This document shows positions 59,905 to 64,000 of a stretch of 64,000 nt of DNA, piece by piece. The notes beneath the pieces are model-generated. The model was not told the origin of the DNA. It did not search any database and saw only the letters and a program-made list of their open reading frames with translations. The translations under genes and the position numbers were made by a program. Source of the stretch: GCA-2737725 sp965229355 (GTDB lineage Bacteria; Pseudomonadota; Alphaproteobacteria; Rhodospirillales; Rhodospirillaceae); contig OZ245869.1 in the NCBI GenBank assembly GCA_965229355.1, positions 3,100,001 through 3,164,000 of the forward strand, written 5' to 3'. Positions within the stretch are counted from its first letter, which is position 1; each line of letters opens with the position of its first letter.

Positions 59905-60555
59905 ATGGAACGTCGACGCTTTCTGGCGCGCAGTGGTTTGGTTGCGGCGAGCTTCGCATCAAGTTCGTTCATTGCCTCACGCGCTTTTGCAGATGACGCA
60001 TCTGAAGCCGCGCCTGAAGTTACGGCCCGCGCTGAAGCGGCTACGCCGCATTCCGATGCCGATATGATCTGGCGCGCACGCGCAGCGCTTAATCAACACG
60101 CATCGCAAATTGTTCATCGCGATTTGGTGGGCGTTGTGAATTTCGGCCAGCATTCATCAAAGCCACGGTTCCAGTTAGTGAATTTAGAACGTGGTAGCAT
60201 CGAATGCTTCTTGGTCGCGCATGGTGCGGGTTCTGACCCTGAACAAACCGGATGGCTGAAGCGTTTCTCGAACCAACATGGCTCGCTGGCAACCTCATCG
60301 GGCAGTTATGTGACGGGTGAGGAGTATTCAGGCGAGTATGGCCGTTCGCGCCGTTTGGTCGGGCTGGATGCTGAAAACAGCGAGGCCTATAACCGCGCCA
60401 TCGTGATTCACAGCGCGTCATTCGTCAGCCCCGAGCGCGCCCAAAAGAAAGACATCGGTTGCAGCTTTGGCTGCTTTGTTTTTGCGAAGGCTGAGATCGA
60501 CACCATCATCAGCCGCTTAGGCCCCGACCGCTTGCTGCTAGCGTATAAGGCTTAG
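59905..60555 (+). CDS. Tat-exported L,D-transpeptidase catalytic-domain protein
   Basis: A 216-residue protein of the YkuD_2 type. Start ATG 59905 gives MERRRFLARSGLVAASFA, a twin-arginine signal ending near ASRAFA. The catalytic region has IVIHSASFVSPE and the Cys of GCSFGCFVF. Could form 3-3 cross-links in peptidoglycan or attach proteins to it. In-frame codons upstream (from 59830) do not fit. Followed by hairpins at 60588 before rplM. Confidence 0.83.
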   Translation: MERRRFLARSGLVAASFASSSFIASRAFADDASEAAPEVTARAEAATPHSDADMIWRARAALNQHASQIVHRDLVGVVNFGQHSSKPRFQLVNLERGSIECFLVAHGAGSDPEQTGWLKRFSNQHGSLATSSGSYVTGEEYSGEYGRSRRLVGLDAENSEAYNRAIVIHSASFVSPERAQKKDIGCSFGCFVFAKAEIDTIISRLGPDRLLLAYKA

Positions 60556-60587
60556 GGCGGCTCCTGGGCGAAATCCGGGCTTAAAGT

Positions 60588-60615
60588 GGCGCTTTTCTGC
60601 GCTTTTTAAAGCGCC
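60588..60615. repeat. Overlapping inverted repeats, possible weak terminator
   Basis: GGCGCTTT (60588-60595) pairs with AAAGCGCC (60608-60615); an inner GCGCTTT (60599-60605) can pair with AAAGCGC (60608-60614) over a 2-nt loop. Two alternative stems share one right arm. No T-run after, but the inner loop is T-rich. Confidence 0.5.
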
Positions 60616-60624
60616 ATTTATATC

Positions 60625-60644
60625 GACGGTACTATAATACCGTC
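60625..60644. promoter_or_regulatory. Perfect palindrome containing a consensus -10
   Basis: GACGGTACTATAATACCGTC: GACGGTA and TACCGTC arms are perfect around CTATAA. TATAAT (60633-60638) sits inside. The site lies 33 nt before the rplM -35 and could be an operator on a separate promoter; a good -35 for it was not found. Confidence 0.5.
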
Positions 60645-60676
60645 ATAAAAACCGCTCTAAACTGCGGCTTTTGGGG

Positions 60677-60704
60677 TTGACCCTGACCCCTCAATCTCTA
60701 TATT
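60677..60704 (+). promoter_or_regulatory. Sigma70-type promoter for rplM-rpsI
   Basis: TTGACC (60677-60682) and TATATT (60699-60704) with 16-bp spacing, about 75 nt before the rplM ATG. A good match for a ribosomal operon promoter. Confidence 0.65.
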
Positions 60705-60780
60705 CCGCGCCTTCGCTGGACCTCGGCTTTAAAGGCTGTATGTGTCCATCGTCAAAGACGCACTTAATAATGAGAACACA

Positions 60781-61242
60781 ATGAAAACTTATCACGCCAA
60801 GCCATCGGACGTGCAGAAGAAGTGGTTTGTGATCGACGCTGAAGGCCTGATCTTGGGTCGTCTGGCTGCGATCGTTGCCAACATCCTGCGCGGCAAACAT
60901 AAGCCCATGTACACGCCCCACATCGATACGGGCGATAACGTGATCATCGTCAACGCCGAGAAGGTGAAGCTCACGGGCCGCAAGCTCGAGCAAAAAACCT
61001 ATCCTTGGTATTCGGGTTACACCTCGGGTCTGAAAGACCGCCCGGCCAAGCGCATTATCACTGGTCCGTTCCCGCAACGTATCATTGAGAAGGCCGTTGA
61101 GCGCATGATGCCGAAGGACAGCCCCTTGGCCCGCGCCCAATTCACCAAGCTGAAGGTCTACAAAGGCCCTACGCATCCTCACGAAGCGCAAACTCCGGAA
61201 GTGCTGGATATCGCCAGCCGCAATCCGAAGAACAAGCGCTAA
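60781..61242 (+). CDS. rplM: 50S ribosomal protein L13
   Basis: A 153-residue L13, an early 50S assembly protein. ATG 60781 (MKTYHAKPSDVQKKWFVIDA) is the normal N-terminus; GTG 60742 would add 13 residues. HIDTGDNVIIVNAEKVKLTG and MLPKGPLAR-like MMPKDSPLARAQFTKLKVY support the call. Followed by rpsI after 27 nt, the universal pair. Confidence 0.97.
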   Translation: MKTYHAKPSDVQKKWFVIDAEGLILGRLAAIVANILRGKHKPMYTPHIDTGDNVIIVNAEKVKLTGRKLEQKTYPWYSGYTSGLKDRPAKRIITGPFPQRIIEKAVERMMPKDSPLARAQFTKLKVYKGPTHPHEAQTPEVLDIASRNPKNKR

Positions 61243-61269
61243 TCAAAGTATTCGGAACACGAGGACATC

Positions 61270-61743
61270 ATGGCCGAAGAGACCAGAACATTAGCCGATC
61301 TGAAGGGCACCGTTGCCGCAGGCGCGGCTCCCGTGCGTGAACCCAAGCGCGATAAGCAAGGCCGTTCGTACGCGACCGGCAAGCGTAAAAACGCGGTCGC
61401 CCGCGTTTGGATCAAGCCAGGCAAAGGCAAAATCATCGTCAACACCCGCGAAGTGGAAAAGTATTTCGCACGTCCAGTGTTGCGCATGTTGATCACGCAG
61501 CCGTTCGTGGCGTGCAATCGCTTGGGCGAATTCGACGTCGTCTGTAACGTTAACGGTGGCGGCCTGTCGGGCCAAGCCGGTGCGTTGCGCCACGGCATCT
61601 CGAAAGCGCTGACCTACTACGAACCTGCTCTGCGTCCGGTCTTGAAGGCCGGTGGCTTCTTGACGCGTGACTCGCGTATCGTTGAACGTAAAAAGTTCGG
61701 CCGCAAGAAAGCACGTCGCAGCTTCCAGTTCAGCAAGCGCTAA
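61270..61743 (+). CDS. rpsI: 30S ribosomal protein S9
   Basis: A 157-residue S9, whose tail reaches the P-site tRNA. An N-terminal extension of about 35 residues precedes SYATGKRKNAVARVW; GGGLSGQAGALRHGISKAL and the end RKKFGRKKARRSFQFSKR are diagnostic, with the terminal Lys-Arg present. GAGG lies before the ATG. A strong terminator follows. Confidence 0.97.
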   Translation: MAEETRTLADLKGTVAAGAAPVREPKRDKQGRSYATGKRKNAVARVWIKPGKGKIIVNTREVEKYFARPVLRMLITQPFVACNRLGEFDVVCNVNGGGLSGQAGALRHGISKALTYYEPALRPVLKAGGFLTRDSRIVERKKFGRKKARRSFQFSKR

Positions 61744-61770
61744 AAAATATTTGGGGTTACCCCCGATACA

Positions 61771-61800
61771 AAAGGCCGGTCGCAAGACCGGCCTTTTTTT
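61771..61800 (+). terminator. Intrinsic terminator of rplM-rpsI
   Basis: AAAGGCCGGTC (61771-61781), loop GCAA, GACCGGCCTTT (61786-61796), then TTTT. Perfect 11-bp stem with GNRA loop and T-run. Confidence 0.94.
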
Positions 61801-61909
61801 ATGTGCGCTCAAAACGTCCGGGGGCCGGTCGAGGTATGATCGGTCCTTTTGCATTACAGTATGGAACGGGCGCATCCTGTCGTGAGCGGATCAAGCGCGA
61901 GGGCAGGGT

Positions 61910-63835
61910 ATGGCACGCAAAGAAAATAATGTTGGTCGTCGGAGTTTTTTAAAGGCTGCGGCGACAGCCAGTGCGGCTGCACCGCTCACGGCCATCACAC
62001 CTGCGCAAGCTGAAACCAAAAAAGTCAGCAGCGTTGCAGCGCCCACGCAGCAACAAATCGCCGCTGAAACATCCACACCAAAAGTCACCAAAGCCGCCAA
62101 CGGTCAGCCCGGTTCAGACTTCATGGTGGAAGTCATGCAGTCACTGGGAATTGAATACGTCGCATCAAACCCTGGCTCCAGTTTTCGCGGGCTTCAAGAA
62201 AGCATTGTGAACTTCGGCAACAACTCTGCGCCCGAGTTCCTCACCTGTTTGCACGAAGAAACGTCCGTCGCCATGGCGCATGGGTATGCGAAGGCGAGCG
62301 GTAAGCCCATGGCGGTGTTGGCGCACAGCACCGTCGGCCTGCAACACGCGGCTATGGCGATTTACAATGCATGGTGCGACCGCGCACCTGTCATCACCAT
62401 TCTCGGCAATATTTTAGACGCTTCGAAACGCCGCCCTGGTGTCGAGTGGCTGCACACCGCGCAAGACCCAGCGGCGATCGTGCGTGATTTTGTAAAGTGG
62501 GACGATCAGCCCGCATCGTTACAGCATTACGCTGAGTCATTCGTGCGCGCCTACAAGCTCACCATGGCGCCGCCACAAGAGCCGGTGGTGATTGTCGCCG
62601 ATGCTGAACTGCAAGAGCACGAGATTGAAGACCGTAGTGCCTTGATGATCCCGAAGTATATCGCCTCAGCCCCGCCGCAAGGTGATGCTGGCGCGGTGCG
62701 CGAAGCGGCGGCATGGTTGGCCAAAGCCAAGAACCCGGTGATCGTCGCCGACCGCATGGCCCGCACACCCTCTGGCATGGACTTGTTGGTACAGTTGGCG
62801 GAAGCGTTGAATGCACCGGTGATTGATGTGGCCGGGCGTTTGAATTTCCCGACCACGCACTACCTCAATCACTCCACGCGCACCAAAAAGCTCATCAGCG
62901 AAGCCGATGTGATTTTGGCGCTGGAAGTAAACGACGTGTGGGGCCTGATCAACGAGTTCATCGACAACGGGGAACACGTGACATTCCCCAAAATCACCGA
63001 CGGTACAAAACTAATTACCATTGGCCTTGTGGGTGAAACTTATCTGAAATCTAACTATCAGGATTTCCAACGCTATGTGGCAGCCGACTTGCCCATCAGC
63101 GGTGACGCTGAAGCCACGCTGCCTGCGCTGACAGAAGAAGTGAAGCGCGCGCTGAATGGAGCCAGCACTTCAGCACGCGGTGATGCGCTGCGCAAAGCCC
63201 ACGCGGCCACACGCTTAAAGGCTAAAGAAGATGCGCGTTACGCGTGGGATGCGAGCCCCATTGGTACATCACGCCTGGCCGCAGAATTATGGAACGCCAT
63301 TCAAGGTGAAGATTGGGCGATGGTCTCGCCCGATCACTTTATCAGTTCGTGGTGCCGCCGCTTGTGGCCGTTTGAAAAGCCGTACCAATACATCGGCACC
63401 GCGGGCGGGCAGGGTGTCGGCTACGGCATGTCGGCGTCAGTCGGTGCGGCGCTGGCCAACAAAGCGCTGGGGCGTTTCTCGGTGAACATTCAGTGCGACG
63501 GCGACATGATGTATGCGCCCGGTGCGATCTGGACAGCGGTGCATCACAAAATTCCGCTGCTGACGGTGATGCACAACAACCGCGCCTACCATCAGGAAAC
63601 CATGCACATTCAGCGCATGGCCAACCGTAACAATCGCGGCATTGATCGCGCCCACATTGGCACCACGATTGATAATCCGTTCATTGATTACAGCATGCTC
63701 GCGAAATCCATGGGCATGTGGGCAGAGGGGCCGATTACGAACCCGAATGATCTGGGCCCAGCGTTGAAACGTGCTGTGGCGGTCGTGCGGCGCGGCGAGC
63801 CCGCGCTGCTCGATGTTGTGACACAACCCCGTTAG
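61910..63835 (+). CDS. Tat-exported thiamine-diphosphate enzyme (acetolactate-synthase-like)
   Basis: A 641-residue ThDP enzyme of the acetolactate synthase/benzoylformate decarboxylase fold. The N-terminus NVGRRSFLKAAATASAAA is a classic twin-arginine signal, cleavage near PAQA (about residue 35), then a 35-residue linker. The PYR domain (about 65-235) has the catalytic Glu in CLHEETSVAMAHGYA. A middle domain covers about 255-400. The PP domain has QCDGDMM and, about 25 residues on, HNN, the Mg-ThDP motif (first Gly replaced by Cys). A cytochrome c gene starts 9 nt later, so a periplasmic redox reaction passing electrons to it is inferred. Substrate unknown. Confidence 0.88.
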   Translation: MARKENNVGRRSFLKAAATASAAAPLTAITPAQAETKKVSSVAAPTQQQIAAETSTPKVTKAANGQPGSDFMVEVMQSLGIEYVASNPGSSFRGLQESIVNFGNNSAPEFLTCLHEETSVAMAHGYAKASGKPMAVLAHSTVGLQHAAMAIYNAWCDRAPVITILGNILDASKRRPGVEWLHTAQDPAAIVRDFVKWDDQPASLQHYAESFVRAYKLTMAPPQEPVVIVADAELQEHEIEDRSALMIPKYIASAPPQGDAGAVREAAAWLAKAKNPVIVADRMARTPSGMDLLVQLAEALNAPVIDVAGRLNFPTTHYLNHSTRTKKLISEADVILALEVNDVWGLINEFIDNGEHVTFPKITDGTKLITIGLVGETYLKSNYQDFQRYVAADLPISGDAEATLPALTEEVKRALNGASTSARGDALRKAHAATRLKAKEDARYAWDASPIGTSRLAAELWNAIQGEDWAMVSPDHFISSWCRRLWPFEKPYQYIGTAGGQGVGYGMSASVGAALANKALGRFSVNIQCDGDMMYAPGAIWTAVHHKIPLLTVMHNNRAYHQETMHIQRMANRNNRGIDRAHIGTTIDNPFIDYSMLAKSMGMWAEGPITNPNDLGPALKRAVAVVRRGEPALLDVVTQPR

Positions 63836-63844
63836 GAGATGACC

Positions 63845-64000
63845 ATGAATAAACTCATTCTCCTCTCTATCATCGCCCTCTCATCATCCGTTGCACTTGC
63901 TGCATCATCGGTTGAGCGCGGCAAAGCGCTGTTCATGAAAGTCGGCTGCTACCAGTGCCACGGCACGCAAGGGCAGGGCGGTACGGCAGGCTTAAAGCTC
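63845..64000 (+). CDS. c-type cytochrome, N-terminal part
   Basis: The first 52 codons only; the gene runs off the window. AGGAG (63835-63839) precedes the ATG. A Sec signal peptide (MNKLILLSIIALSSSVALA) is followed by ERGKALFMKVGCYQCHG with the CxxCH haem c site, typical of class I mono-haem cytochromes. It lies 9 nt after the ThDP gene, so both should be one transcript. Whether further haem sites follow is unseen. Confidence 0.88.
   Translation, partial: MNKLILLSIIALSSSVALAASSVERGKALFMKVGCYQCHGTQGQGGTAGLKL

Noticed and set aside
1..64000. CRISPR arrays, insertion sequences, prophage genes, toxin-antitoxin or restriction systems
   Set aside because: No regularly spaced repeats, transposase, integrase, phage structural or restriction-type proteins were found by reading the window.

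Overview
The window looks like a chromosomal stretch of a mesophilic alphaproteobacterium, not a plasmid or phage. The order secY-adk-rpsM-rpsK-rpoA-rplQ, a MipZ-type ATPase, an ATP12-family F1 assembly chaperone, paired propionyl-CoA carboxylase genes, glnB-glnA, clpS-clpA behind a SPOR-domain D-Ala-D-Ala carboxypeptidase, and tandem spinster-type MFS transporters all fit that class. I could not fix the order or genus from sequence alone. Nearly all of the DNA is coding. No insertion sequence, prophage, integrase or CRISPR array was found.

Layout. 1-3432: end of the ribosomal protein supercluster, from the last codons of secY to rplQ, with a near-consensus promoter before rpsM, a terminator-like hairpin before rpoA and a strong terminator after rplQ. 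3450-5830: an SDR carrying a signal peptide and two tandem paralogous membrane proteins. 5968-14697: htrA, rarA, rluC-type synthase, HAD phosphatase, two AsmA-family genes (one full length, one half length, with a small gene between) and ATP12. 14684-18115: a TonB receptor and DUF6607 lipoprotein behind a Fur-box-like site. 18488-25936: yciB, pccB, pccA, acyP, a methyltransferase, a DUF1838 protein and lipB. 26150-28470: tRNA-Leu(GAG) followed by a tightly packed operon of two b-type cytochromes and a VIT/CCC1 metal transporter. 28718-34252: a second exported Rossmann-fold protein, mgtE with a short upstream ORF, a degenerate Hpt-like protein, a GH114-like secreted protein and a FAD oxidoreductase.

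34389-36727: a mipZ-VWA-DnaJ operon. 36835-43510: galU, ugd, two MFS transporters preceded by a perfect FNR/FixK box, and phosphomannomutase. 43587-49321: carboxypeptidase, clpS, clpA and a YbdK-type ligase. 49322-50073: a gene-poor gap with a decayed opgC and a 22-bp palindrome. 50074-54234: a polyprenyl-phosphate glycosyltransferase, a YdjC deacetylase, a GST and a GT39/ArnT-like transferase, resembling the set that adds galactosamine to lipid A in Francisella. 54407-56473: glnA and glnB (nitrogen control). 56587-60555: structured DNA and tRNA-His(GTG), an Fsr-like MFS, a globin, an FkbM methyltransferase and a Tat-exported L,D-transpeptidase. 60677-61800: rplM-rpsI with promoter and terminator. 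61910-64000: a Tat-exported thiamine-diphosphate enzyme followed at once by a c-type cytochrome cut by the window end.

The most unusual content is a group of enzymes with export signals on folds that normally work in the cytoplasm: the SDR at 3450, the NmrA-like protein at 28718 and the ThDP enzyme at 61910, the last coupled to a cytochrome c. The mipZ-VWA-DnaJ operon and the lipid A-type glycosylation genes are the other groups most worth following.
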